Assembly: GCF_003259745.1 (NCBI RefSeq)
Contig: NZ_QLMC01000008.1
Coordinates: 210,552 to 274,551 of the forward strand
Length of the DNA: 64,000 nucleotides
DNA from: Larkinella arboricola
GTDB taxonomy: Bacteria > Bacteroidota > Bacteroidia > Cytophagales > Spirosomataceae
Direction: 5' to 3'
Both the position numbers and the translations under genes were made by a program. The notes beneath the pieces are model-generated. The model was not told the origin of the DNA. It was given only the letters and a program-made list of their open reading frames with translations, and made no database searches. This document shows positions 19,537 to 29,460 of the stretch, one piece after another. Every line of letters begins with the position of its first letter. The first letter of the stretch is position 1.

Positions 19537-22372
19537 ATGAATAATAAGCCATTTCATTCGTCAGCACCCGCTACTGATGATTTTAGAATACTTGTTGAAT
19601 CTTTCGCTAAGGCTACCTGGGAAACCGGTCCTGCCGGGGAATATCTGAACGATTCTCCGGGTTGGCGGACCTACCTATACCGGACAGAGCCTGGAAGCTT
19701 GGAAGAGCCACGGCTGGGTCGAAACCGTTCACCCCGACCAGCGTCAGCAGATCCTCCTGGAGTGGCAACGGTCCCTCCGGCAACGCATTCCACTTAACAT
19801 CGAAGCGCGTGTGGGCAGCCCGGATGGGCACTGGCAATGGACTAATGTGCGGGCTACGCCGGTCTTTACCCCCGCTGGACTGGTGAGCAAGTGGGTGGGT
19901 ATGGCCATTGACATTTCCGCGCAAAAACAAACCGAACTGGACCTGCACGAATCAGAAGCTACGTACCGCACCCTGGTCGATACCATGGACGAAGGCTTCT
20001 GCATCATTGAAGTCCTTTTTGATTCTGCCGGAAAACCGTACGATTACCGTTTTCTGGAAATCAACCCGGCCTTCGAGAAACAAACCGGTCTGACAGACGC
20101 CGTTGGCAAAACCATACGCCAGTTCATCCCTAATTTTGAAGAACACTGGTTTGAGCGGTACGGCCAGATTGCCCTGACGGGCGTACCGGCCCGTTTTGAA
20201 GATTTTGCCGTGGAGCTTGGACGGTATTATGAAGTATACGCATTCCGGGTTGGCGAACCCGAACAGCGCCGAGTGGCCGTTCTGTTCAACGATATTCTTG
20301 ACCGCATTATCGCCCGTCAGAAACAGGAAGAAACCCAGCGTCAGGTCCTGGCGTTTTTTGAACAGTCGCCGGTTGGCATTGCCATCCTCAGCGGCCCGGA
20401 GCTGATCTTCACCATGGTCAATCCTTTCTATCTGGAATTGGTGGGCCGTACCTACGACCAGCTAATTGGCGAACCGCTCCTGGACGCCCTTCCGGAATTG
20501 CAGGGGCAGGGCTTTGACCAGCTACTCCTCGACGTGATGACCACCGGCCAGCCGTTCACCAACCGGGAAGTGGCCGTCGATCTGATTCGCAGCCAGCAAC
20601 TGGAAACCGTTTATGTGGATCTGGCCTTTCAGCCCCAGTACGACATTGACCGTACTATTTTAGGCATTATGGTAATTGCTACCGATGTTACCCAGCAGGT
20701 AAGAGCCCGCCAGTCGGTCGAAGCCAGCGAAGCCCGGTTGCGTTCGATCATTGCCACGGCTCCGGCGGCAATGGGCTTGTTTGTGGGGCGGGATTTAGTG
20801 GTCGAACTGCCCAATCAGGCGTTTATTGATATTGTCGGCAAAGGTCCCGACATCGTTGGCAAGCCCCTTCGGGCGATCATGCCGGAACTGGAGAACCAGA
20901 CGCTTCTGCAAATTCTGGACGAAGTTTATACGTCGGGCAAGATGTTCCAAAGCTTTGGCATACAGGTCAATATTGAACGCAATGGGGTAATGGCCCATAA
21001 TTACTACAACATTACCTATACCCCCCTGCTCGATGATCAGGGGCAGACCTATGCCATTCTCGATATTGCCATTGACGTGACCGAATCCATCAGGGCCCGC
21101 CAGAAAATAGAAGAAGCCGAGAGTGCCCTCCGGGGTGCCGTTGAACTGGCCCAGCTCGGCACCTGGGAACTGGACGTTGCGACGCGGCAGGTCACGTATT
21201 CGGACCGTATTAAATCGTGGCTGGGAGTCTCCCAGGATGAAATTAAACTCAACCTCCTTTACAACCCGATTCATGAAGACGATCGCCAGCGCGTTGAAGC
21301 CTCCATTCAGGCTGCGTTCGAACCCGGCTCGCCTGGTCTTTACAATGAAGAATACCGGCTGGTAGAACACCGTACGGGTCATGTTCGAATTATTCACGCG
21401 CAGGGCCGGGTTTATTACGATGATCAGGGACGCCCCCTGAAAATGATGGGGACGGCGCAGGACGTCACCCAGCAGCGGCAACTGCAACTCGCGCTGGAGC
21501 AGCAGGTGCAGCAACGCACGGAAGAACTGGCAACGGCAAACGAAGAACTGGCAGCCGCAAACGAAGAGTTGCAGACGACCAATGAAGACATAGCCTCGAT
21601 CAATGAACAGCTGCACTCCCTGGTTCACGACCTGAAGCGGTCAAACGACAATTTGCAGCAGTTTGCCTACATCGCTTCGCACGATTTACAGGAACCGTTG
21701 CGCAAGGTTCAGGCCTTCAGTTCGCTCCTGCAACACCAGTACGGGGAGCGATTGGGAGCGGATGGCCTCGATTATCTGGAGCGAATGCAAACGGCCGGAG
21801 AACGAATGTCGGCGCTCATTCGGGATTTGCTGGCATACTCCCGCGTTTCAACCCGCCAGCAGACGTATAACGTGATTTCGCTGAGCCATATTCTGGAAAA
21901 AGTCCTGCAAACTCTGGAATACCAGATTCAACAGACTCAGGCCCAGTTTGACATCGAACCGCTGCCGATGCTTAAAGGTGACGCCAGCCAGTTGGGCCAG
22001 CTTTTCCAGAACCTACTTTCAAACGCCCTGAAATTCAGCCGGAAAGACGAGACGGGGGTAATGGTTCCGCCCCGGATTCAGATTCGGGCGACCCGGGTTC
22101 CGGCCAGTGCGATTCCAGCCTGGGCCAAACCGATCAGTATGGCTGAGAACTTTCACCAAATTTGCGTGATCGATCAGGGAATCGGATTCGACAACAAATA
22201 CCAGGAGCGTATATTCCAGTTATTCCAACGGCTGCACGGTAAAAGCGACTATGCCGGTACGGGCATCGGGCTGGCCATCTGTCAGCGGGTGGCCGAAAAC
22301 CACGGGGGGACCATTACCGCCGACAGCCAACCGGGTCAGGGGGCAACCTTCTGCGTTTACCTGCCAGCCTGA
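19537..22372 (+). pseudogene. Multi-PAS sensor histidine kinase, frameshifted near the 5' end
   Basis: The first frame (ATG 19537) encodes the start of a PAS domain (DFRILVESFAKATWETG then SPGWRTY) and leaves frame at 19669-19676, where ACCT is present twice in tandem. Removing one copy gives WRTYTGQSLEAWKSHGW and a continuous PAS domain leading into the long second frame. That frame, from ATG 19811 alone, would encode 853 residues. It contains further PAS domains, a coiled-coil (EELATANEELAAANEEL), a DHp helix with His624 in IASHDLQEPL, and HATPase motifs (NLLSNALKFS, DQGIGFD, GTGIGLAI). It was a cytoplasmic kinase of about 940 residues. It may be inactive, expressed from the internal start, or a sequencing error. 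Confidence 0.85.
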
Positions 22373-22442
22373 CCGAGATACGCTACCCTCAAAGGGAACG
22401 GGCTTACTTAACGGTCCTGTGTGCCTGCCCTCGAAAACCCGG

Positions 22443-23255
22443 TCAGGCCCCCTCCCGATTGCGCAGAATTCGGGACAGCAGACCCGGCAAAAACCGCTTC
22501 AGATAAATACCGAAGGTTTCCGGCCCTCCGATGTACACTTCCTCTTTTTTTCGGGAGACGGCTTTCAGCAGACGGCGGGTAAAGACATCGGGGGCCATCC
22601 CCTTTTCCTGATTGGCATCCATCTTGCCATGAACCTGCCCCGTTGCGTTCAGCGCCTGGAGGGAAATGGGAGTGCGGATGTAACCGGGGCACACGATGGT
22701 AACGTGCAAACCCGCCGAATGGGTTTCGGCCCTGAGCGCATCGTAAAAGCCATGCAGAGCGTGTTTGCTGGCGCAGTAGCCCGAACGGTATTTGACTCCC
22801 AGTTTCCCCGCCACACTACTGGTTACGACCAGATGCCCACTCCGCTGCGCCAGCATTAAGGGCAAAACGGCTTTGGTCAGAGCGATAGTCCCGAAGAAAT
22901 TCACGTCCATCAGTCGTTGGTACACCGAAAAATCAGTCTCGGCAACGGTGCTTCGTTGGGAAATTCCGGCGTTAAGAAACAGGTAATCAATCCGGCCAAA
23001 GTGCTGCCGAACCCGTTCAACGTGAGCCGAAAACGCTCCAAAATCCGTAACATCCATCGGCAGTACCAGCACATTGGCCGCTGGCAAACCCGTTTGCCGG
23101 GCCACACGCTCGAGTTCGTCCGCCCGGCGGGCCGACAAAACCAGTTTGATGGGATGAGCCTCGTTTGCGTTCCGGCTCAGTTCCAGCGCAATGGCCTCCC
23201 CGATGCCCGATGAGGCTCCTGTAATCCAGATGACTTTTTGGGTAAAAACCGACAT
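22443..23255 (-). CDS. SDR-family oxidoreductase (DHRS7-like)
   Basis: 270 residues. Motifs: TGASSGIGEA cofactor loop, NAGIS, catalytic Ser in VTSSVAGKLG, YCASK, and PGYIRTPIS. The C-terminal extension IYLKRFLPGLLSRILR is hydrophobic and basic, and may lie on the membrane. This layout resembles membrane-associated dehydrogenase/reductases of the DHRS7 type. Substrate unknown. Convergent with the broken kinase; 34 bp after the lipoprotein gene upstream of it, so the two may be co-transcribed. Confidence 0.88.
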   Translation of the reverse strand: MSVFTQKVIWITGASSGIGEAIALELSRNANEAHPIKLVLSARRADELERVARQTGLPAANVLVLPMDVTDFGAFSAHVERVRQHFGRIDYLFLNAGISQRSTVAETDFSVYQRLMDVNFFGTIALTKAVLPLMLAQRSGHLVVTSSVAGKLGVKYRSGYCASKHALHGFYDALRAETHSAGLHVTIVCPGYIRTPISLQALNATGQVHGKMDANQEKGMAPDVFTRRLLKAVSRKKEEVYIGGPETFGIYLKRFLPGLLSRILRNREGA

Positions 23256-23289
23256 AGAAAACCGTTCTAGAGACGGCTAATATAACGGC

Positions 23290-24051
23290 TTACAGCACAC
23301 CAACCAGCAGACCCAGCCGGAAGTGTTCCGATCCCTCAAAATCCTCGTCTTCGAACAGCGCCGTTACCGAGGGTGCGTAATCGCGGGAAGAATCCTGAAT
23401 GCTGACGCCCAGGCGCCGACCGGTTACTTTATCGCGGGCCGAAATGGTGTATTTCCCGAGCGGAATGTCTTTAATATGATAGTCTCCCCGCGGCATCATC
23501 GTAACGAGTTTTTTGCCCGTGCTGCCGTCAACCAGCGGCCCCTCGGGTTCGAGCGTAAGTTCGATGTTCTCCAAGGCGATGTGGTTAAAATCGTGGTAAA
23601 CTTCCAGCGTAGCCCCGAGTGGCGTCGCCGTTTCATCGTCATTAGCGGTCCGTTTGCCCGTCAGGCGAAAGACAAAATTCCGGACCGCTCCGTCGTAGGC
23701 GGAAAACGCGCGGGTATCTTCCTGGTACAAAACCATCCGGTAGTTCCGGTTGTGGTACTTAACCGTTAGCGAACCACTAAGGGTGTAAGAGCCTTCTGCA
23801 ATACCCGTGGGGACTTTAAAGCGGTAATTTCCCTGCCCATCGGTGTAGCCCGTAGTGGTTTTGTCATACATGTCCGTGCTATTTGCAATAATTTCGGCAT
23901 TGGCAACCCCCTTGCCCTGGCTATCGACCACCCGGCCCTGAACAATACCCTGCCCGGACTTACCGTGCTCCTGCGGCCCCTCAACTTCGGGCTTGGTACA
24001 GGCCACTGCACCGAGCAGCACCATCATCAAAATCTGTTTCATCGCGTTCAT
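23290..24051 (-). CDS. Lipoprotein with carboxypeptidase regulatory-like domain
   Basis: 253 residues (or 250 from the third-codon-downstream ATG, MKQILMM). Lipobox LGAVAC gives a lipidated Cys near residue 18. The segment from about residue 36 (VQGRVVDSQGKGVANAEI, then TDGQGNYRFKVP) is a CarboxypepD_reg-like Ig fold. A second similar fold follows (ATLEVYHDFNHIALENIELTL, ending IPLGKYTISARDK). Probably a periplasmic-face or surface lipoprotein; function unknown. Confidence 0.75.
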   Translation of the reverse strand: MNAMKQILMMVLLGAVACTKPEVEGPQEHGKSGQGIVQGRVVDSQGKGVANAEIIANSTDMYDKTTTGYTDGQGNYRFKVPTGIAEGSYTLSGSLTVKYHNRNYRMVLYQEDTRAFSAYDGAVRNFVFRLTGKRTANDDETATPLGATLEVYHDFNHIALENIELTLEPEGPLVDGSTGKKLVTMMPRGDYHIKDIPLGKYTISARDKVTGRRLGVSIQDSSRDYAPSVTALFEDEDFEGSEHFRLGLLVGVL

Positions 24052-24173
24052 TGAAATAGTATGTTGCTTTCACAGCAAAGATGAGTCGATAAAAGACGGG
24101 TTTTCAATACATCCCTACCCCAATTAGCCCAAAGGCTTCGTCAATTGGTGACAACTGGGTATGAATTGAATAC

Positions 24174-24205
24174 AAAAAAAGCTGCACCCGACGGGCGCAG
24201 CTCTC
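24174..24205 (-). terminator. Rho-independent terminator of the 24229 lipoprotein gene
   Basis: On the minus strand GCTGCGCCC-GTC-GGGTGCAGC is followed by a run of seven T. It lies 24 bp after the stop codon. Confidence 0.8.
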
Positions 24206-24228
24206 CGAAAGTCAGCTATCCAGTTGGC

Positions 24229-24615
24229 TTATTTCTTTTTGTTGCCGCCAAAACGGATGGTTTGTGTTTTGCCGTTCACCTGGGCGGTCCAGTTCACCAG
24301 CAGCGTTTTGGGCGACGAGTTGCCGGAATAGCGGAATTCACTTTCTCCCTGATCCGCCAGGTAGTACGAATTGGCCTGCTGAACGACGTTATCAATGACA
24401 AACGTCGTAAATCCGCGCCCACTGACTTCCACTTCCGATGTACCGACCTGCTTAACCGTCACATCCGCGTTTGAATACGAAGCAACGCCCACATTATCTT
24501 CGACACTCATGGGGCCCGTGAACGTTCCGCCAAGGGACGGGCTGGCCTCTTTGTCTTTGCATCCACTCAGAGACGCCAGAACAAGCAACATTAAACCGAT
24601 TTTTTTCATACGCAT
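24229..24615 (-). CDS. Small lipoprotein of unknown function
   Basis: 128 residues. Signal MRMKKIGLMLLVLASLSGC with a clear lipobox (LSGC, lipidated Cys19); the start could also be Met3. The mature part is beta-rich (GTFTGPMSVEDN, DVTVKQVGTSEVEVSGRGF) and ends NKKK. It resembles small Cytophagales lipoproteins with one beta-sandwich, but no named family is recognised. Own terminator downstream. Confidence 0.75.
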   Translation of the reverse strand: MRMKKIGLMLLVLASLSGCKDKEASPSLGGTFTGPMSVEDNVGVASYSNADVTVKQVGTSEVEVSGRGFTTFVIDNVVQQANSYYLADQGESEFRYSGNSSPKTLLVNWTAQVNGKTQTIRFGGNKKK

Positions 24616-25149
24616 TCTTTAACGATGGAGTGGTTTACCTTAAAATTTGAACCTCGGCTACGGACAGTTTTGGGCCTAAAGAAAGCACCCTGAAAGATGC
24701 TCAGACCGCGTTACCACCGTAATCCGAAGCCCGAAATTGCAGGGAAAGGACAAAAAAGCGCCCCGTCATAGGATTGAATTGCGCAAAACATCGGTTTAAC
24801 CGGCTGAAAAGCGAAATGATCTGTCTGGGGTTATCAGACATTTTTGGAGGTAAAGTAACCTGATCCTCTACTTTCGCTGCCGTAAAAATGCCACAAACCG
24901 CCAGACTTTTCCGATCCGATCGGCCATCACTTCGCATTGGTCGAGGACAATCTTACAGGATGGGTCTGTGCGACGAAATCACAAATCATGTTAAAAATGG
25001 GGTATTTATTCCGGGCGTTGGCAACTTTACACCTTCCTTTTGCATCATATCTTATAAATCCGCCATTCTGGCGCCGGCCTGGTCGGTAAACCATTGCACC
25101 GGAACGCCAAAATCGGTAGCTTTCTCCCTACGAACATACAGCCTGAACG
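24616..25149. other. Intergenic region between divergent genes
   Basis: About 530 bp between the lipoprotein gene and the DUF5686 gene. It must hold both promoters, but no TAnnTTTG box could be assigned with confidence. Minus-strand frame 24701-24937 has no supporting features. Confidence 0.4.
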
Positions 25150-27852
25150 ATGAAATACCTGCTTACCTTCCTGCTTACGCTTTGTTTGATTCAATTCTCA
25201 ACGGCTCAGGGCATTCGGGGAACGATCAAAACCACCAAAGGCGAGGTTCTCCCCTACGCGGCTATTGTGGTCAAAGGAACGTCGAACGGGGCGGTTACGA
25301 ATGCGGAAGGTCGCTACGAAATACCGCTTAAACCGGGAAAATACGCCATCGTTTTCCAGTACTTAGGCTTTCAGGCGCAGGAAAAAACCGTCGAAATTGG
25401 CAGCGGCTGGCAGACTATCGACGTCACAATGGAAGAACAGGCGTTTCGGTTGCAGGAGGTACAGGCCCGCCAGGGAAAGGAAGATCCGGCCTACAGCATC
25501 ATGCGCCGGGCCATTGCCAAAGCCAAGTACCACGAATTGCAGGTTATGAGCTACACGGCCCGCGCCTATACCAAAACGTCGTTCACCGTCACCGACCTGC
25601 CCATGCAGTTCATGTACCGGAAACAACTGAAAGAAGCCGAAAAAGACGGTTTCAAAATCGGCGTTCCGATGCTCTACGAGTCGGTTTCGGAGGTTACGTT
25701 CCGGCAACCCAACACCTACCGGCACCGGCTGATGGCAACCCGCAGTTCGATGGGCGACAACGTTTCGGTCAACGATTATTTTCTGTCGAGTTTCTACCGC
25801 CCGGAGGTCAACAACGCCGTTTCACCCCTGTCGCCCAAAGCGTTTGCCTATTACAAGTTTGAGTATCAGGGTACGTTCAGCGAACGCGGTATTGATGTGA
25901 GCAAGATTGCCGTTAAGCCACGGGCCTACGGCGAGGGCGTTTTCCGGGGTACTATTTTTATCATCGAAGACACCTGGGCCATTCACAGCCTGCAACTGGA
26001 AACCCGCAATCCGCTCGGTTTCGACATCAAAATCCGGCAGGTTTACAGTCCCGTTCAGAACGTCTGGCTGCCGGTCAACCAGCGGTATAATCTGGAAGGC
26101 AAAATTATGGGAGCCGCTGGCAACGCGCAATTTGTGATCAGTCAGACGTTCAGCAAACTTCAGGTCAACCCGGCTTTTGTTGAGGAGGTGAAAATCATTG
26201 ACGAAAAGGTGGAAAAACCGGCGGTTCGGCTGTCGAACAAAGATATTAAAGGCCAGAAGCTGGAAGATAAAATTGCCCGGCAAAAGGAGTATTCGGCCAA
26301 AGACTTCAAAAAGTTGCTGAAAGAATACGAAAAACAGGAATACCAGGCCAAGAAAGAACGGAACGAAGAGGTAGAAGTGGCACGGAATGACTCCACGGTT
26401 ATTGATTCGCTGGCCAGCAAACGCGGCAATGCCTTCTGGGATTCGCTCCGGACGGTTCCGCTGACCTCGGCTGAGATCAAAAGCTACGTCAAACGGGATA
26501 GCCTGCAAATTGTCCGGAAAATTGAAGTGCAGAAAGACAGCACCAAAGCCGTGAAGGATTCGACCCGTAAGCAGCGTTCGAGCAAGACCTTCAAGCCGGG
26601 ACAGATCATTTCGGGCAACACCTGGACGTTCAGCCCGCGAACCGCCCTGACCTGGGCCAGCCCGCTGGAGAAAATTTATTACAATACCGTCGAGGGCTAC
26701 ACCGTTGATCTGGGTCTGCGGCTGCGGTACCATCTCCGAAAACCGCAAAAAGACTCCACGCGCCGACGCGTCACCTACAAGCCCACCCCCGACCTGACCG
26801 TGGGCGGAGCAGGACGCTACGAATTCGGCATGAAACGGTTTATCGGCACCGGCGGGATTACCTACAATTACAAAACCACAAATGTGAGCCTGACGGGCGG
26901 GCGGTGGGTCAACCAGTTCAACCCCAACGAACCCATCAGCCCGTTTCTCAATTCGCTGACCAGTCTGCTGTTCGAACGAAATTTTGCCAAATTCTACCAG
27001 CGGGATTTCCTGCGGCTGGGCGTAGCGGCACAACCCTTCAAAAGCCGGATTAACGTAACGGGTAGCCTCGAATATGCCGAACGAACCGAACTGGCCAATT
27101 ACCGGGAGAACCTGAAACCGTGGATCAACTGGAATCAGTATAGTTTTACGCCCAACCGCCCAACGAACGCCGAGTTGGTATCGGCGGGTTTTCCGGAGAA
27201 CCAGGCGCTTATTTTCAATATTGCGGTTTCGGGAAAACTGGCGGCCACGAAATACCGGATTCGAAACGGTCGGCGGGTAGCCAGCCGCAACAACAGCCCG
27301 GAGTTGACGCTAAATTACCGCAAGGGAATTCCGTTTCAGTCCGGCGTGGTGGAAGCCAGCGATGTGGATTACGATTTTCTGCAAGCCGGCCTGAGCCATT
27401 CGTTTGAAACCGGTATCCGGAGCCGGTTGAGTTATAACGTTTCGGCGGGGGCCTTCCTGAACGACAAAGCCGTGTTCTTCCCGGATTTCAAGCACTTTCA
27501 GGGCAACGAGTTTTTCCTGCAACAAGGCGACCCCACGGCCATTTTCCGGATGTTACCCTATTACCAGTACAGCACCGGCAAGCGGTTTGTAGAAGGCCAC
27601 GTCCTGATGGAATACCGCAAGTTTCTGATTACACAACTGACGCTGGTGCGGCTAACGGGCTTGAAAGAGAATCTATTTGTCCACTACCTCGGCACACCCA
27701 GCTCCCGCAACTACACCGAAGTAGGCTACGCCCTGGACGGTTTGATTCCGGGCATATTCCCCTTCTTCCGGATTGAAGTGATTTCGCAGTGGCAGGACTG
27801 GCAATACCAGAAGCTCGGTTTCCGGATTGGTACCACCCTCAAATTCCGCTAA
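25150..27852 (+). CDS. DUF5686 outer-membrane protein with carboxypeptidase-like regulatory domain
   Basis: 900 residues. Signal peptide (1-19, ending FSTAQ), CarboxypepD_reg-like domain (about 21-105: GIRGTIKTTKGEVLPYAAI, FQYLGFQ), then the DUF5686 region from about 115 to the end. The middle has a charged helical stretch (KDFKKLLKEYEKQEYQ) and the C-terminal half is rich in alternating beta strands ending LKFR, as in outer-membrane barrels. TonB-dependent-like proteins with this layout are common in Bacteroidota; no plug is seen and the substrate is unknown. Confidence 0.85.
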   Translation: MKYLLTFLLTLCLIQFSTAQGIRGTIKTTKGEVLPYAAIVVKGTSNGAVTNAEGRYEIPLKPGKYAIVFQYLGFQAQEKTVEIGSGWQTIDVTMEEQAFRLQEVQARQGKEDPAYSIMRRAIAKAKYHELQVMSYTARAYTKTSFTVTDLPMQFMYRKQLKEAEKDGFKIGVPMLYESVSEVTFRQPNTYRHRLMATRSSMGDNVSVNDYFLSSFYRPEVNNAVSPLSPKAFAYYKFEYQGTFSERGIDVSKIAVKPRAYGEGVFRGTIFIIEDTWAIHSLQLETRNPLGFDIKIRQVYSPVQNVWLPVNQRYNLEGKIMGAAGNAQFVISQTFSKLQVNPAFVEEVKIIDEKVEKPAVRLSNKDIKGQKLEDKIARQKEYSAKDFKKLLKEYEKQEYQAKKERNEEVEVARNDSTVIDSLASKRGNAFWDSLRTVPLTSAEIKSYVKRDSLQIVRKIEVQKDSTKAVKDSTRKQRSSKTFKPGQIISGNTWTFSPRTALTWASPLEKIYYNTVEGYTVDLGLRLRYHLRKPQKDSTRRRVTYKPTPDLTVGGAGRYEFGMKRFIGTGGITYNYKTTNVSLTGGRWVNQFNPNEPISPFLNSLTSLLFERNFAKFYQRDFLRLGVAAQPFKSRINVTGSLEYAERTELANYRENLKPWINWNQYSFTPNRPTNAELVSAGFPENQALIFNIAVSGKLAATKYRIRNGRRVASRNNSPELTLNYRKGIPFQSGVVEASDVDYDFLQAGLSHSFETGIRSRLSYNVSAGAFLNDKAVFFPDFKHFQGNEFFLQQGDPTAIFRMLPYYQYSTGKRFVEGHVLMEYRKFLITQLTLVRLTGLKENLFVHYLGTPSSRNYTEVGYALDGLIPGIFPFFRIEVISQWQDWQYQKLGFRIGTTLKFR

Positions 27853-27986
27853 CACGCCCAACCCCGGCAGGCGGTACTTTTCGGTATCATCCGGGGCGGT
27901 GTCGGGGCACCGTTTAAAAATATTTTGACAATCTTTTCAGAGAATCGGTACAGACCTATCAATTTTGGCGGGTCTTGTCTTGAAGT

Positions 27987-28712
27987 ATGAAAACGGTTTT
28001 GATCTTAATAGGACTGGTTTGGCTGGGCAGCACAACCAGTTGGGCGCAAACCGTATCGACCCAATTACCGATTGATACGGTGCCCAATCCGGGTCGGAAA
28101 CCGATCCGGTGGACGGTTAATCTTGACTTTCGGAATTCATTTATCAACCGCCAGCCCGTCAACGTCTGGGGTGTCAATACGGGTATTGTGGTGGGTGAAA
28201 AACGGCACCAGATCACGGTCGGGTACTACTGGCTGTCGTATAATTCCTATTTACGGCTGATCAACTGGCAGCGCAATGCGGCCAAACGGCTCAATCTGGA
28301 ATATTACACCAAAACCGATATGGCCTACGCCAGCCTGCTGTTCTGGGACAATCTGATCAATAACCGTCGGTGGTTGTTGAGCATTCCGCTCGAAATCGGG
28401 GCCGGAAAAGCCTCGGCCATTCGACAGGATACCCAGACCGATACGCTGAAAGGCTGGGCGCACTGGGATTTTTTCATGCCGGTTCAGGCGGGTGTTTATG
28501 GGCAGTGGAAAGCCACCCGCTGGCTGGGGCTGAGTGCGCAGGTGGGCTACCGGTATTCCATTTTCCAAACCAACGTCAATCAGCACTACAACGGCATGTA
28601 CTACAGCGTCGGAACGGTGGTCTATCCGGAATTTTTCCGGGATGTCTGGGGATTTATACGGCATAAAGAACGGCCCCACAAGTCGCTGCTCAGCGCCCCA
28701 GCCACTCCTTGA
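27987..28712 (+). CDS. Secreted, probably outer-membrane beta-barrel protein, unknown function
   Basis: 241 residues. Signal peptide ends at TSWAQ (about residue 21). The rest alternates aromatic and polar residues in many short strands (VNLDFRNSFI, ITVGYYWLSY, LGLSAQVGYRYSIF), typical of a small outer-membrane barrel or its periplasmic relative. No family recognised. Its last 23 bp overlap the convergent LytTR regulator gene. Confidence 0.65.
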   Translation: MKTVLILIGLVWLGSTTSWAQTVSTQLPIDTVPNPGRKPIRWTVNLDFRNSFINRQPVNVWGVNTGIVVGEKRHQITVGYYWLSYNSYLRLINWQRNAAKRLNLEYYTKTDMAYASLLFWDNLINNRRWLLSIPLEIGAGKASAIRQDTQTDTLKGWAHWDFFMPVQAGVYGQWKATRWLGLSAQVGYRYSIFQTNVNQHYNGMYYSVGTVVYPEFFRDVWGFIRHKERPHKSLLSAPATP

Positions 28713-29460
28713 AAGCCGTTACCCGGTCGATGCTCACAAACACTTCCTGCCGGGCTTCGGGCAGCAGTTCAAGCTTCAGCTTGCTGCCGGAATAGGTATA
28801 CACCGATTGAATGGCCGGTAATGCCACCAGAAACGAGCGGTTGATCCGGAAAAACTGGTTAGGGTCCAGCAACTGCCCCAGCTTATCCAGGCTGTAGTCG
28901 ATGACGTAATTCTGCCCCTGTTGGGTCGTCAGAAACGTGGCCTTGTTTTCGAAGAAGAAGTAGGCAATGTCGTCGGTCTGCACCGAAAAAAGCCGTGGGC
29001 CGACCGTTACCATAAACCGGTCGCGGTAGGTATTGGGCCGGTAATTTGCCTTCATCTGGGCCAGCACGTCCGAATTGACCGACAGTTCTAGGCGACTGTG
29101 ACGCAGGGTTTTAAATTTATCAATGGCCCGCGCCAGGTCGTCGGCATCAATTGGTTTGAGCAGGTAATCAATGCTGTTGGCCTTGAAGGCTTGCAGCGCG
29201 TATTCGTCGTACGCCGTCGTGAAGATAATGGGTGTGGTCAGATTGAGCTGGTCGATGAGGTTGAACCCCAGATCGTCTTCCAGGTGAATGTCCAGAAAAA
29301 TCAGATCAGGCTCTGCTTCGGCGTGGTTTTCAAACCAATCGACCGACTTGGCCACCGACGGCAGCTGGGCCAGAACCCGAACGGCGGGGTCGTAGTCGTT
29401 CAGCAGCTTAACCAGTCGCTGGGCGGTAAGTTCCTCATCTTCAACGATCAGTACATTCAT
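28690..29460 (-). CDS. LytTR-family response regulator
   Basis: 256 residues. Receiver domain (1-120) with the acidic pocket VEDEE, phosphorylated Asp57 in IFLDIHL, TTAYDEYALQAF and Lys in LLKPID. The C-terminal LytTR DNA-binding domain (about 150-250) has ADDIAYFFFENK-like text, LDKLGQLLDPNQFFRINRS split around the turn, and a basic end. Overlaps the kinase gene upstream by 4 bp (ATGA), so they form a two-gene operon and a cognate pair. Confidence 0.94.
   Translation of the reverse strand: MNVLIVEDEELTAQRLVKLLNDYDPAVRVLAQLPSVAKSVDWFENHAEAEPDLIFLDIHLEDDLGFNLIDQLNLTTPIIFTTAYDEYALQAFKANSIDYLLKPIDADDLARAIDKFKTLRHSRLELSVNSDVLAQMKANYRPNTYRDRFMVTVGPRLFSVQTDDIAYFFFENKATFLTTQQGQNYVIDYSLDKLGQLLDPNQFFRINRSFLVALPAIQSVYTYSGSKLKLELLPEARQEVFVSIDRVTAFKEWLGR

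Noticed and set aside
25822..27033. 403-codon minus-strand frame inside the DUF5686 gene
   Set aside because: Antisense shadow produced by the codon bias of the real gene; composition is not typical of any family.
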